Assembly (NCBI GenBank): GCA_030068075.1
Contig: CM057827.1
Span: forward strand, 73,980,500-74,044,499
DNA from: Paguma larvata
Taxonomy: Eukaryota; Chordata; Mammalia; Carnivora; Viverridae
Direction: 5' to 3'
DNA: 64,000 bases
Positions 11,723 through 24,437 of the stretch are shown piece by piece. Made by a program: the position numbers and the translations under genes. The notes below the pieces were generated by a model, which worked only from the letters and a program-made list of their open reading frames with translations, was not told where the DNA came from and made no database searches. Position 1 is the first letter of the stretch. Every line of letters starts with the position of its first letter.

Positions 11723-12661
11723 ATGGATAAAGGAAATGTGTCTATAGTGTCAGAATTTGTGCTTCTGGGACTTTGCCAGTCATGGAATATGCAGGTCTTA
11801 CTTCTAATCATATTTTTTGTGCTTTACCTGATTATTGTATCTGGAAATGTTTTCATCATGATCCTAATCATCACTGACTCCCATCTTCATTCCCCCATGT
11901 ACTTCTTGTTGGCCAACCTGTCCTTTGTTGACATGTGGATTTCTTCAGTCACCACTCCAAAGATGATCACAGACTTTCTCAGGGAGAACAAGACTATTTC
12001 CTTTGGAGGGTGTATGTGCCAGGTCCTCTATGTGCATTTTGCTGGAGGGTGTGAGATGGTGCTCTTGGTAGTAATGGCCTATGACCGCTATGTAGCTATC
12101 TGTAAGCCACTCCACTATTCGACCATTATGAGCCTGCAGAAATGCACCTGGCTGGTGGTAACTTCCTGGAGCATTGGCTTCATGCATGCCATGAGTCAGA
12201 TGGCTGTGATTGTGCAATTGCCTTTCTGTGGCCCTAGGGAAATTGACAGCTTCTTCTGTGACATTCCACTGGTAATCAAGCTTGCCTGCATAGATTCCTA
12301 CAATCTGGGAATCTTAATGAATGCTGACAGTGGAGTCCTAGCCATGACCTGCTTTATTCTGTTGTTGATATCCTATACATATATTCTTCTCACCGTCCGC
12401 CAAAGCTCTAAAACTGGTGCTTCCAAGGCACTCTCTACCTGTATTGCCCATGTCACAGTGGTGGTGCTCTTCTTTGGGCCTTGCATCTTCATCTATGTGT
12501 GGCCACTCAGCATCACCTGGGTGGACAAATTTCTTGCTGTGTTTTACTCTGTTATTACACCTCTCCTAAATCCGGGCATTTATACTCTGAGAAATAAAGA
12601 GATTAAAGATGCCATGAAGAGATTCAGAAGCTACTATATGCATTGCAAGGGAAATATTTAA
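11723..12661 (+). CDS. Class II olfactory receptor, OR4K-like, copy A (intact)
   Basis: A seven-transmembrane odorant receptor of 312 aa, the normal length for the family. It is expected in olfactory-neuron cilia, coupling to the olfactory G protein. Visible motifs: N-glycosylation site NVS at residues 5-7; LHSPMYFLLANLSFVDM at 55-71 (TM2); conserved Cys97; [15 protein letters not shown] at 118-132 (end of TM3); extracellular-loop cysteines at 169, 179 and 189; SY at 217-218 (TM5); KALSTCIAHV at 235-244 (TM6); PLLNPGIYTLRN at 280-291 (TM7). The ATG at 11723 is chosen because it is the only Met preserved in all three copies and gives the usual OR4 N-terminus MDKGNVSIVSEF; an upstream ATG at 11711 is not conserved. 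From memory the closest human relatives are OR4K genes, OR4K14 in particular, but the exact orthologue cannot be settled here. Confidence 0.95.
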   Translation: MDKGNVSIVSEFVLLGLCQSWNMQVLLLIIFFVLYLIIVSGNVFIMILIITDSHLHSPMYFLLANLSFVDMWISSVTTPKMITDFLRENKTISFGGCMCQVLYVHFAGGCEMVLLVVMAYDRYVAICKPLHYSTIMSLQKCTWLVVTSWSIGFMHAMSQMAVIVQLPFCGPREIDSFFCDIPLVIKLACIDSYNLGILMNADSGVLAMTCFILLLISYTYILLTVRQSSKTGASKALSTCIAHVTVVVLFFGPCIFIYVWPLSITWVDKFLAVFYSVITPLLNPGIYTLRNKEIKDAMKRFRSYYMHCKGNI

Positions 12662-12937
12662 TGCCCCAGAAACCTTATTATAAGCACCACAAATTGGTTA
12701 TACATTGTCCTTGTAAGCTAAGTTGAAAATTCCATGCATTCAGTTTATTTCTACATATTATGGCTGTCTCCAAGTGCAGGAATAGGGTTAAGATAATTCA
12801 AGATATGGCAACATTTCTTAATCATCCAGTAGAACACCACAAAATATATCCCTAGAGCCCAAACACTCATGATCCTTCTTTCTGTGGGAAGTATCTAATC
12901 AGTCTCCCTATGCCTTTAACTACATCAATTGAGAATC
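12662..12937. other. 3' flank of OR copy A
   Basis: Duplicated in B and C with small indels. No recognisable repeat. The likely 3' UTR runs into this, but no convincing nearby polyadenylation signal is seen. Confidence 0.5.
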
Positions 12938-12950
12938 TAAAATTCATTCA

Positions 12951-13492
12951 TTGAACAACACTGGGGTTCACGATGCCAACCCCCCTGCACAGTTGAAACT
13001 CCAACAGTGCACCTGGGTGGCTCAGTCGGTTGAGCCTTCGACTTAGACTCAGGTCATGATCTCTCAGTTTGTGGGATCAACTGTATGTAATTGGTTGGCC
13101 AAGGAACATTTCACATGAATTTCTATCCTTGTGAAATGAATAATGCGTTAGTAACTTCCCTCTTACTCACACAAGTTCTTATTCTCTCCCACCTCAACTA
13201 TTTCTTTTACAATCACATAGATTTACATATCACCTGTAGAGAACTAATAGAAAAAACTTTCTAGAATCCATTATTGAGTGGTAGCTAGTTTACAAGAATG
13301 TTTTCATCAAATAATTTTATTTATTTATTTTTTGCCAAGAGATGTAAGCAAATATGTGAAATTGGTCAAGAGAAATGAGAAGCTCAAATACAGATAGAGG
13401 TTAACAATTGACAAATAAGCTCAAAGTTGGGTTTTAAAAATAAAGTTTAGAATCATGACACTCAAAAAATAAAATAAAATAAAATAATGAAA
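12951..13492 (+). mobile_element. Retrocopy-like insertion specific to unit A
   Basis: About 540 bp absent from units B and C. It is bounded by a perfect 13-bp direct repeat TAAAATTCATTCA (12938-12950 and 13493-13505). It ends in an A-rich tail (13465-13492) preceded by AATAAA near 13438, as a polyadenylated transcript would. It starts with a MER2-like end (TTGAACAACACTGGGGTTC), then holds a truncated SINE head (13012-13080), then about 380 bp I do not recognise. It looks like a reverse-transcribed RNA inserted by the L1 machinery. Confidence 0.75.
13012..13080 (+). mobile_element. Truncated carnivore SINE head inside unit-A insert
   Basis: GTGCACCTGGGTGGCTCAGTC through GATCTCTCAGTTTGTGGGATC, then it breaks off with no CT block or tail. 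It is carried within the retrocopy-like insertion rather than being an independent SINE. Confidence 0.8.
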
Positions 13493-13924
13493 TAAAATTC
13501 ATTCAATAAAGCCATCCATCTATACATCCTGATGGATAGTATCTTAACAAATTCCTCTTGAATGTTCTCCTAACTTCATTTGGGAAGTACAACTATAACC
13601 TTGACTCCTTCCCTCAGACCTTTCACACAACTTCTTGTCAAGTGGCAACTCAATTATTATTTTTTCTTTAACTTACTTTCCTATGCAAATAGAATGGGAA
13701 GCAGTGGGAGAAAAAACTAGAGAGAATGCAACAACTGTGGTAAAATACATAGGGAATAAGAGTGGAGGATATTCTGGGTTTCACGTCCATTAACTCAATA
13801 AATGTAAAAAAAAAAAGCTAAAGAAAACCTCATGATATTTCCTTTGGTTATCTCAGTTTCATGGACTAATAGTTATTATGCTTCAAACTGTTATTAACCA
13901 TCTGTGTAAAACTCCTGAAATATA

Positions 13925-14040
13925 TGTTCCTCAAGGGAAAGAGCCATGTCTTACCTGATTAATTCTTGAAATGGCAGTACTTAGTACATTGGTTCATATA
14001 TAGATCAACACTCAATAAATATAATTTAATGAATATAAAG
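13925..14040 (+). repeat. L2-like 3' end relic (unit A)
   Basis: The block AAGAGCCATGTCTTACCTG ... GTACTTAGTACATTGG ... CACTCAATAAATATAATTTA resembles the 3' end of L2-type LINEs. Copies at 40910 (B) and 62405 (C). Confidence 0.55.
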
Positions 14041-14309
14041 GATAATTTCCCCATTCAAATACCCATAACATTTACTGATCACAGCATATTGAAGTGCAGC
14101 CTTTGTCATTAAAAGAAATTCTTAAGTCTCAACTTTCAAATAAAATATTTCTTTTTTTGCAGATTTATTAAGTGGATTGAAATTTACTTCTAAGAATCAA
14201 GGATAAAGTCAGAAAATAAAAATTTAGTACATATGCAAGTTTTATTCCTTTTAACATGGAAATGAGAAACAATATAACAATAAAAATAATGCACTGATCA
14301 TCCTTGAAT

Positions 14310-14435
14310 GTCTACTCTATGACACTATTTTATATGAATTAATTTAAATGCCTTTATTATTTCCAATATATGAATAAGGAAATGAGACTCAGAAATGTGA
14401 ATTAAAGTTCTTCAAGATAACACAGTCTTATTTTT
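14310..14435 (+). repeat. MIR-like relic (unit A)
   Basis: Decayed MIR-like core: TTTATTATTTCCAATATATG, AAGGAAATGAGACTCAGAAA, then CAAGATAACACAGTC. Copies in B (41290) and C (62800). Confidence 0.5.
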
Positions 14436-14941
14436 CCTTCCTTCAGAATTTACAGATCAATTTAAATTCCAAGATCATTTATTAAATAACACTACTCAAA
14501 ACAATAGAAAATTATTTACGACAAGGAAAGTGTAAGAGTAAAATGCACAAAGAATAAATACCAGAATATTCTCTATTGACCAAACAAAATAAACAAAATA
14601 TTGAAATAGCATTTTGAAATCTAATTTGATTATACAGTATAAAATGGGAATGGGAGAAACATCAGCTAAGAATAAGTCTCCACACAAATGTTAGGAAAGT
14701 ATTAAGAGTCAACCATTTGGCTGTCTCTACATTGGGTGGTAGCCTCAATTCATTCTCATGGGTATACTATTCATTCACTGTATTGTCACCACTGTATGTT
14801 TTAAGCGATTTTTTTTTCTGCCCAGAACACTGACTATCTGTTTTTCTCTGTCTGACCTTATATGATAAACCTGAGTGTTAAGTACTATTTTTATGGATTT
14901 CCTAATACGGAAAATAGAAAGGCTTAAGAATAAAAACTACA

Positions 14942-15150
14942 GGGGCGGCTGTGTGGCTTAGTCGGTTAAATGTCTGACTTCGGCTCAGGTCATGATCTCA
15001 TAGTTCCTGAGTGTGAGCCCCTTGTCAGGCTCTGTGCTGACAGCTCAGAGCCTGGAAACTGATTCAGGTTCTATGTCTCCCATTCTCTGCCTCTCCCCTG
15101 CTTGCACTCTGTCTCTCTGTCTCAAAAATAAACAACAACAACAAAATTAA
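14942..15150 (+). mobile_element. Carnivore tRNA-SINE (unit A)
   Basis: GGGGCGGCTGTGTGGCTTAG head, CT block, CAAAAATAAACAACAACA tail. Shared with B (41934) and C (63531). Confidence 0.93.
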
Positions 15151-16480
15151 AGATACAGCTTATATGTTTCCTTGTAATATAATTTGCCACAACAAAATCC
15201 AAGAACTACATGCTCTCAACTCAAACATTTTAGTCACTTTCTTCCATGCTATCCAAACTTAGTATTTACATTTATCAGCTAGGCAAATTCTTCTTAATTC
15301 TCACTGGTTTCTATTAGGATCACCTTCACAGACACTAATCCAGAGGACTAGTATTCTCTACTAAAATTCAAATGGGCAACAGTCAGTATTAATTTTCATT
15401 TAATGAAAATATTTCTCCCATAAAAAATATTTAATTTATCACAGAATTAAGCCTTACATGCTATTCTTTCATGTGTAACCTTTTTAAGTCTTAAATCTAT
15501 AACACAATGTATTAAATTCTAAGCAACAGAATAACCAAAGGTCCCCAAATATCCCTTAACTCGATGGGGAATCTCAGGAAGTGCTTATACATACAACATC
15601 TTACAAAGGTTTGCATACATAAAGTCATTTTCTTTAGCCCCCATATACTTGAAAGATAGATTGACTATAAATTAATTTTTATGTCACATTTTATTTCTTT
15701 GAGTCTTTCGGAAATATAGATCCATTGTTGCCTTTCCTTGGATACTACTATCAAGAAGTCAGATGCCAATTGACTTTCTCTCCTATTGAGGTTGTTCAGT
15801 TATTTTGATAGGAGGCCCAGGAGATACAGTGTTTCAAATACTTAAATAATTTCACTGGGCTATGCCTTGGAATTAACCATTTTGTACCAACTTTCCCATA
15901 TTCATTAGAAGATATTTCATTATGTATATGCTGGTCTTTTATTTCTGACACATTAATAAAAAAAGTGATATGTTAATTCTACTATATTGCCTTATTTTCA
16001 AATTATACAAATACTGAATATCACTTGCCTTGTTCTATGCAACTTTCTCTCTGAAAAAATTTTACCTCCCTGTTAATTTACCTCATATCCCGTATCCCTC
16101 ATTGTAATTCTGGACATTCTGTTCTCCATTGGGTATCTCCTCATTTTTTTGTTTGATGTTCAGCAAAACTGTCTTTAGAACAAACTAACAATTTTAACCT
16201 ATGTTCCTTATACCTCATTTCTTCACAGTAAGACAAACTTTACACAAATTTTAATAGCTGCAGATTGGGTGATTACAGGATGTTTTATATTGCAACTAAT
16301 AATAATATGAATTCAGAGTTAGACTGAACGCAATCTTTTATTCACTGAACAACCAAGGAGCATAAGGGAACATTCATATGATTCCCAAATTTCAAGTAAG
16401 TGACAATTTGCCCAACTCTATTCTGTTAAGGCTCTTTTGTTTTGTTTTGTTTTGTTTTTCCTGTTTTTTCAAAATGGAAT
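15151..16480. other. Spacer without recognisable gene (unit A)
   Basis: AT-rich sequence, homologous to 42137-43695 in unit B. A single copy of the short motif near 15553 corresponds to the sequence expanded as a minisatellite in B. Confidence 0.55.
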
Positions 16481-16605
16481 TTTTGATGTATTTATTTTTT
16501 TCATAATGATAAGCATACTTTTTAATCCCATCCTCTATTTCACGCATCACCCACCACACTTCCCTTGGTAATCACCACTTTGTTCCCCATAGTTATGAGT
16601 CTATA

Positions 16606-16643
<38 letters not shown>

Positions 16644-16834
16644 TGCTTTTTCTACTCTTGCCTGTTTGTTTTGTTTCTTAAATTCCACATTTGAGATCAT
16701 ATGGTATTTGTCTTTCTCTAACTGACTTATTTCACTTAGCATTATACTCTCAAGCTCTGTCCACATTGTTACAACTGGCAAGATTTCATTTATTGCTGAA
16801 CAATATTTCATTGTGTATGTATATATGTATGTAT

Positions 16835-16869
<35 letters not shown>

Positions 16870-16955
16870 GTAGGTATATATATTCCACCTTTTCTTTACC
16901 CATCATTCGTCTATTAAATGACACTTGGACTGCTTCCATAGTTTGGCTAGTGTAT
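16481..16955 (-). mobile_element. LINE-1 3' end fragment with microsatellites (unit A)
   Basis: Minus-strand L1 ORF2 end and 3' UTR: rc of the TATGAAATAAGTCAGTTAGAG-type block near 16720-16740. A (TC)n run is at 16609-16640 and a (CA)n run at 16839-16866. Homologue at 43696-44130. Confidence 0.82.
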
Positions 16956-18346
16956 AATGTAATTTTGTCTTAGTCATTTAATCTGAGAGCAGATGACTCT
17001 TACTTATCATTTCCAAATTTTCAGAGCTCTGTAGTCAAAGATTCTGAATTTCTGATTCAGAAGTTCTTATAGTCTTACATTACATATTAAATGACATTTT
17101 GATTTTATGATGGAATATTATCATGTATTTTTCTCAGCTTCATGGCTGGAATTGATATCAGCTTATACCCAGGTTCCAAAAGAAACAGATTTTCACAGAA
17201 AATTAAACAGACTTTTCAGATGGTCGCATAAATAAATTTCAAGAAATTTTCAAAATGGGAATTTTTGCCTAAAAAGACAAGATGTTTACCAATCAGGGGC
17301 AATATTTATTCTTAACATGGTAAGATACATCATCGTGTTTAATTTTCAAACAAGAAAACAGGAGACATTATGGATGATATTTCATTTTGCACAAGTGTAG
17401 ATAAAAAAAACAAGAAATATGAAAGATAGGAGGAAGCAAAATCCATCTCACTATAAGAATAAAATTAACAAGTAAACTGTTTCAAAAGGCATTGTTTTGC
17501 TTTATGGTGTGGTGAACTGTTGAGCCTGCAAGTCTAAAAACCAAGGTTTAATGCTTAGGCATGAAGTGGTGTTCAGTACAGCATTGTATCCATGGTTGAG
17601 CAATACTACATAGCAGTGCATCCTCTTTTACATTTTCTAAACCCCATCCTAGTTCTACTCTCTTTAATGAATGTTATTTCTTAATTCACACCTTTTCCCT
17701 GTCACTATACATTTAAAGGGAATAGTTAAAAACAAAGTTGAGAGGAAAAAGATAGAACTTTGTTTTCTTAGAAGCCATATCCTAATACGATCCAAACACT
17801 AATAATTGTTTAACTATTTCTTTGCCCACTGTATTATTTTCTGCATATGATTATTAGACAATACTTAATCTATGACAAAAAATTATATTCATGTAACCAG
17901 TGCATCTATTAACAAGAGTAACAGCACACCCGAATCAACTTAAGAACAAGTCTGATTTGCTTGCCAAAAATAACTTCTAAGAACCCATTCCCCTTACATA
18001 AAAATATTTTTAAACTAGTGATAGAGAAAAATATCAGCATACACCAGTACCTCAGCAAATATGCCTTGAAATTCACAAAACTTTCCAAGATTCTAAGGAC
18101 TAGTCAATATGTGAGTCAAACAAAAAGTGTATTTTCAGTATTTTAAAATCTTTAAATATGCAAAATAGCCTTAAATAAATAAACAGATAATCACACTATT
18201 GGCCATTAAACATGAAATAAACTATCCAAGATTTTTGTGCTACTGAAATAAAGAAAATAAACGGTCTTAAGTTGGTATATAGTCCTTCAACACTTGTGCA
18301 TACAGTATTGCTTGCAGAAAGCACCACTGGTTTTCTCTAGAGTTAT
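16956..18346. other. Spacer without recognisable gene (unit A)
   Basis: Homologous to 44131-45745 in B, where a young SINE has been added. I see no exon or named repeat. Confidence 0.55.
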
Positions 18347-19288
18347 TTAGAAGATCATCCTCAAACTCAGTCTCCTCACTGCCATCTTCACGTCCTTGTT
18401 CCTGAATGTGTGGATAATAGGATTCAGAATGGGTGTAATATCAAAATCCAAGAAACTTATCAAAGAATGGGTATAATCTCAAAGTGGCAAGAAACTTATC
18501 CACTGGCACTGTGGGAAATGGCCACACATAAATAAAGATGAACAGTCCAAAGAACAAAACCAACAAAGTGATGTGAGCTGAAAGGGTAGAAAAGGCTTTA
18601 GACAAACCACCTGAGGAATGTTTCCATACAGTGACCAGGATGAAGATATAGGAGATAGGCAATAAGCAGAAGGTGCCCATGGAAATTAACCCACTGTTGG
18701 CAGTAACCATGAATTCCATCCTGTAGGTGTCTGGGAAGGCAAGTCTGATAAACCAAGGAAGGTCAGAGTAATAGCTATCTATCTCATTAGGACCACAGAA
18801 AGGCAAATGAACAACAAAATCTGACTGGGTCACTGCATGAATGAGGCCAATAATCCAAGTACCACACAGAAGCAAAATGCACAGGATAGTCAGGTAGTGG
18901 AGGGGCTTACAAATGGCCACATATCAGTGTAAGGCAAGAGCAATGAGCAGGAGCATCTCAGGTCCTTCCATGACATGAAGGGCAAACATCTGGTGACACA
19001 CCCTGAAAGTATGTGGTTTGTGCCCAGAATACAGCTCAGAATCATTTTAGGATACCTTAAGGTGGAAAAGAGACAAATCAGTAAATGAGAGTTTAGCTAA
19101 AAGGAAGTACATGGGAGGTAAGGTAAATGAGGATCTAAGGTCACTGTAAACACAACAACGAGGTTTCCCAGGAAAACGGTTTCAGAAAACTCAGTAGAGA
19201 AAGCAAGGAGAAAATGCAGCACTGGTCTATAGGTAGAAAGTCCCAGTATTACAAATAAAGACACATCAGAGTAATTTGCTTCATACAT
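18347..19288 (-). pseudogene. OR4F-like olfactory receptor pseudogene, copy A
   Basis: Minus-strand receptor relic, convergent with the intact OR4K-like gene. It starts MYEANYSDVSLFVILGLS (ATG at 19286-19288) and keeps [49 protein letters not shown] and [14 protein letters not shown] before the stop at 18347. Damage: the Arg codon of the DRY motif is TGA (18918-18923 region reads [15 protein letters not shown]), the TM2-TM3 part is frameshifted, and a roughly 39-bp tandem duplication lies at about 18427-18500 near the C-terminus. The motif series resembles human OR4F receptors as I remember them. Not functional. Confidence 0.92.
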
Positions 19289-20640
19289 TGGCTTTGTCTA
19301 GTGATACCTAAAAGACAAAAACCAAAATAATAAGAAAGAATTTACCAAAAATTATTCTTGAAAAACACACATTTAAGCTTTTATTAAGTCTGATGTTAGA
19401 AAGAAACCTTCAGTAAAAGCTATAATGTGTTTTTTTTAATAGTTTGTTACCTTATCCTTTTGGCTAATATACTTCATGAGTATAACCCATATTCCTAATA
19501 AGTGTCTAGCATTTGCCTAGTACTATGTCAAGTTTTGAGGTAAAGTACTGATCCTGACTCAGGAGGCTTACAGGTTAATGTTGGAACTAGACATTAAATA
19601 GCTTTACATACAGACAGAACTCTGATAATGGATTTAAAGAATGAATGGGGAAGGACATGTTTCTTAAACAAAACCATAAAACTGCAAGTGACCCTGCCTG
19701 CAGCAAGAACCTCAGGGCACTTCTAATGGAAGAAAGAGGCAGGATCAGGAGACCCAACAGCTGGATGCACACACATTTCTTTCTATGAAAATCTCCCTAA
19801 CCTTTTCTTCTTCAAACTGCATTAGAGATCAAGGAGGAAAAGACAGAAATGAAAAAACTAATTTCCCCATTGTATAGAAATAAATTTTACTTCAAATGCC
19901 AAATTGTTATATTGGAGGGCTCTGCTTTGAGAATCTGAACATAAAGAACTGGACATTAAACATTTAAAAAAACAATTATGTATAAAATAATTACAAAATA
20001 CACTTAATTTCACCACATATTACAGACTGCTTCCAGAATGACTCTAATTCCACCTATTGAGAAGGATCCCATTGCTCACGTCCCCACTACAAACAGAGCA
20101 TAATTTGCCTTCTAAGTATTTGTCTGCATACAAAATAACATCTTGTGGCTTTAATTTGCCTTTGTTACGTTATCAGTGAATTTGGAACCCCTCTCATACC
20201 TATGAGCTATACGACTTTTGTAGGAATTACTCTTTTAAGAATGAAAACTTAACAAGGGTTTTCAGTGCTTTTCTTGTTGATTTGCATTCTGTACACCTGT
20301 ACTGCTCAATACATTAGTTAGTAACTTATATGTCTGTTTAAATTCTACTTTGAATGAGTTAAGGTAAATAAAATCAAATGTATATGCACTCATATAAACA
20401 TACATGATTTCAGTGTTCTTTTAATTTCCACATTTTGTCTTTTATTTTACCATTGCCTTATTATTTTGGTAGCATCACTAGGTACATTGCTTAACATCTA
20501 GTTATCTTCAACTTGTAAATATCATTTTAAGTTTGCCTATTATAATCAATTAATAGACTAATTTTTGTTATAAGATTAATATCCAGTATAGGTTTTATAT
20601 GCATATCAAGATATATAAATATACAGGTAATACATTTACA
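19289..20640. other. Spacer without recognisable gene (unit A)
   Basis: 5' flank of the pseudogene, matched by 46658-47990 in B. Homology to B stops near 20635. Confidence 0.55.
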
Positions 20641-23568
20641 TGTATAGATCTATGTATATACAAGGAATACAGATAGGTAAATATATTAAATTATATTTGC
20701 ACAAAATAGACAAACATGATTACGTGTACAGGTGTATTAATATGTAAATGTTATATATGTATTTATAGATACATATAATTTTATTTCTGAACTTTGAGAG
20801 TAAGTTATAGACATATGCTCTTCTATCTCTAGCTACCTCAGTGTATATTTCCTAAAACAATGTAATTTTCAAATTTGAAAATCAACATTAATAGGAATAA
20901 ATATCTAATATTTTGACCTTCCCAGAATTTTTTTGCCAATTATGTGAATAATGTGCTTTTAGAAGAGAAAGTATCTGGTCCAGGACCAATCCAGGATCAC
21001 TAGTGGTATTACACTGTCATGTGTCTTTTTAAATTAATCTTCAACAATTCTTCTATCTTCCTTTAAGTTTCATGCCCCAGGTGCTTGAAATCTCATTGTT
21101 TAGTGGTGTGCTTCATATGTTGTGTTTTGCAGATATATGGTTCCTTCCCCTCTTATTTTCCTTTTTGCTTACTTCCTATACACATTATTTTGTTGGTCTT
21201 TTCATTTAACAGTGGGTCCTAGAAATATCAGGTCATCACCTCCCTATCAGTTCATAAATATCTTCCCCACTCTTTATCACAGTTGTGTGCCTCAAATATT
21301 CTTATAAGTATGAAAAAAATTAGAAAAGAAACACAATTCAAATGCTCTCCAGTAGCTTATCACACAACCCTAACAAGTTCTCATGTGCCTGAGCCTAGAG
21401 AATTCATGTCAGATCAGTGCTACCAAATGCTTCAGCAAGATATTCTCATAATTTTTAATCTAGTTGCTCAGGTCATTTACTTTCTGTTCTTTTCTGTATC
21501 ATTGCTAGGTTGGACTTCAACTTAAGAGAATGCATCCCCTAATAGCTTGCTGTCAACTTGTCAGGAATAAAAGAAAAAAATTTCTTTTTTTTCCCCACAG
21601 ATTAAGTTATAACAACATTTTATATGAATTAATTCCTTATTCTCTGTTGGTGAGGCTTGATTCTGAGAGTGACTCAAGATACAAACACAAGGACGCTTAG
21701 ATAGAGAGGGATTGAACCACATTTAAATTCAATGTACGTAATTCAATCACATCTTCCCTGGGTAAGGAAATGACACGTTTCTGTGTTTAGAAACATGTTT
21801 CACAGTTTCTGAGACTGAGGTCACTGAAAACGATTTATATATAGGGACTTCTATGTTTGGTGGCTTCTTAAAAGTTTTGAACACCTTCACATTTTTGATA
21901 ATACCTAGAGAATAACAGTGCCTGGCTAATAAAGGATTATTTTAAAGATATATTTCACAACTACATTCCAGCCATACGATATCTCTATCCATGGGAGAGT
22001 TTTATTTGAAGAAGAGTCATATAAATAATAAGAATGGAAATATTCATTTTGCTGGCATGGGAAGCAATAAAATTTTCTTAATCTGATCATTTTACAACCA
22101 AAAATTTAAAAAAAATCAATGGTTGTAGAGCCATTTGAAGACAAGAGAAGAAAGTAGGCCACCAGCTCTAAAAATCTCACTAATCTCCCTAGTGGGTCTC
22201 ATGTCATCTATCCTTTCAAACTGTTACTGCTCTAAAAGATGAAACCATCACAAAACACATTTTTGTGAGTCATTATTCTCTCAACAGACAGAATTCCCAA
22301 AGGAATCATTGGGAAGATTCTGAGAATTTTCTAGTACATACTGGACACTATCTAACTGAAACTATATTTGGAAGTCCTTTATTCCTTCTAAGAGAACTAT
22401 GAATTCATTAGATTCATGGCCATCTAGAAATTTTCCCATCTCAACACACCACCTGTAACTGTCTCAGAACTAGAAAGCAAAAGAGATGTTGTAAACATAA
22501 TAAAGTCAATACCTTTGCCTATGAAAGGTCTCACAAAGCAGCAAATGTAAGCTGAGTTTCTTATAATCAGTTGTGAAAGGCACACTCTCAGGTTTGGAAA
22601 GATATGTCACAGACTCTGGAATATGAGCTAGAAAGAAAAACTTAACTCAGAGCTATGAAAATTAAGACAGATGATTTACATGGAGTGCAGCAAACAGCAG
22701 AATCTCAATAAATGACTACATTTATTGTCATGGAAGAATGATATTTTTGCCAGGCAGAGCTCGACGTGCTAAGAAGATAATAAATAAATTTAAATAATTT
22801 ATAATATTGGAAGACAGAAATATATAAAAATAAGTACATCACTAGTTACGAGGCAGTATTGAGGGCCCAGAAAGGAGAAGAATTAGTTCTGATTTGACTT
22901 GTTAGGAAAAGACCCACTAAGAATGTTCTATTTGATGTTGGCATTAAGGGCAAATAGAAAGATTTAGAGAGCAAAGACGATTCATTTATGTAGATGCAGG
23001 TATTTCTTCATGATACGGAGCTAAATTTCCTGAAACCATCTTTTCCCCAAGGCTTTGTGAAGAGAGGGAGGCTGTGTCTAAATTAAACTGTTAAAACACA
23101 TAGCCAACTCTCAATGACCTATGCTAACTGCCAAAAATCTAATCATGTTTACACCCAAACAGGTAGTTGTATTTGGGGTTTTCTATTGGTGTGGTTCCTT
23201 AGTCTCCACCAGCTCCAAGAAAGAAATTGTCAGAGCTTTATTGCTGATCTTGGAACTGTTCCTGTGAGGCTGGGAAAAATAGAGAAGATGTTAGAAAATA
23301 CAAGGCTATGCTAGACAAGAAATACAGTCCTGCCCTGAACTACTCTTGGAACTACTCCTGCACAAACAACAGAAAGGAGATCACCTGGGATCAGCTTAAT
23401 TCCAGTGACCTCATCCATAATTACCTCCACTTCTCTGTGCCTGGGCTCCTTTTTTGTTTGATCTGCTCAGCAGCCCTGTCCAATTCCTGTCCCTAGTGGG
23501 AAGAGCAAAATTTCATTACCCACTTTCACCTCATTGTATATTGGGCTAGAAAACAAAGAAAAGATTGG

Positions 23569-23793
23569 GACGCCTAGTTGGTTCAGTCAGTTGAGCATGG
23601 ACTTCGACTGAGGTTATGATTTCACAGTTCTGAGTTGGAGCCCCAAGTCAGGCTTTGTGCTGACAGCATGGTGTCTGAAGCCTGCTTAGGATTCTGTGTC
23701 TTCCTCTCTCCCTGCCCCTTTCCTTCTCATTCTCTCTCTCTTTCTCTCCCTCTCTCAAAAATAAATGAACATTAAAAATTAAAAAAAAAAGCA
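23569..23793 (+). mobile_element. Carnivore tRNA-SINE in the unit-A-only block
   Basis: Diverged head (GACGCCTAGTTGGTTCAGTC), GTGCTGACAGCATGG, CT block, CAAAAATAAATGAACATTA tail. Confidence 0.9.
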
Positions 23794-24049
23794 AAAAGAA
23801 AACAGAGTAAAGAAATAGGGCTCTGAAACACTAGGTAGGTCAAAGTAAGGATAACCAATTGCAACTTACCATTTATCTGAGGAGTCAGGAAAGGAATGGG
23901 AGTCAATAAAAGAGCAACATTGCGTTTAGTTGGGTGTGCTTGGGGGAGGCCAGGAGGGAGCAGTTACTGAGAGTGGAGAAGTCCTAGTGAGGAAAGGGAT
24001 TGAGAAAGCTTGAAAACTAACAAGTGTCAGTTCCCTCTCATGAAACTAT

Positions 24050-24389
24050 GAATTTAGAAAAAAAGTGTTACCTCCTGGCGGGAATACAAACTGGTACAGT
24101 CACTCTAGAAAGCAGTATGGAGGTTCTTCCAAAAGTTAAAAATAGAACTACCCTAGGACCTAGGAATTATCTAAGAGATACAGGAGTGCTGTTTCGAAGG
24201 GGCACATGACCTCGATGTTTTTAAGCAGCACTACAGACAATAACGCAAGTATGGAAAGAGCCCAAATGTCCATCCACAGATGAATGAATAAAGAAGATGT
24301 GGTGTACACACACACACAACACACACACACACACACACACATACACACATACATGGATATATTCATATACACATACATATATACACACA

Positions 24390-24437
<48 letters not shown>

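Noticed and set aside
11945..12217. 90-aa antisense frame inside the OR (also at 39497 and 60989)
   Set aside because: It is the complement of conserved OR codons; its conservation is a by-product of the OR.
11696..12661. 321-aa OR reading frame starting at GTG (also at 39248 and 60740)
   Set aside because: The GTG directly follows a splice acceptor AG, and GTG is not a normal mammalian start. The preserved ATG 27 bp later gives the standard OR4 N-terminus and a 312-aa protein.
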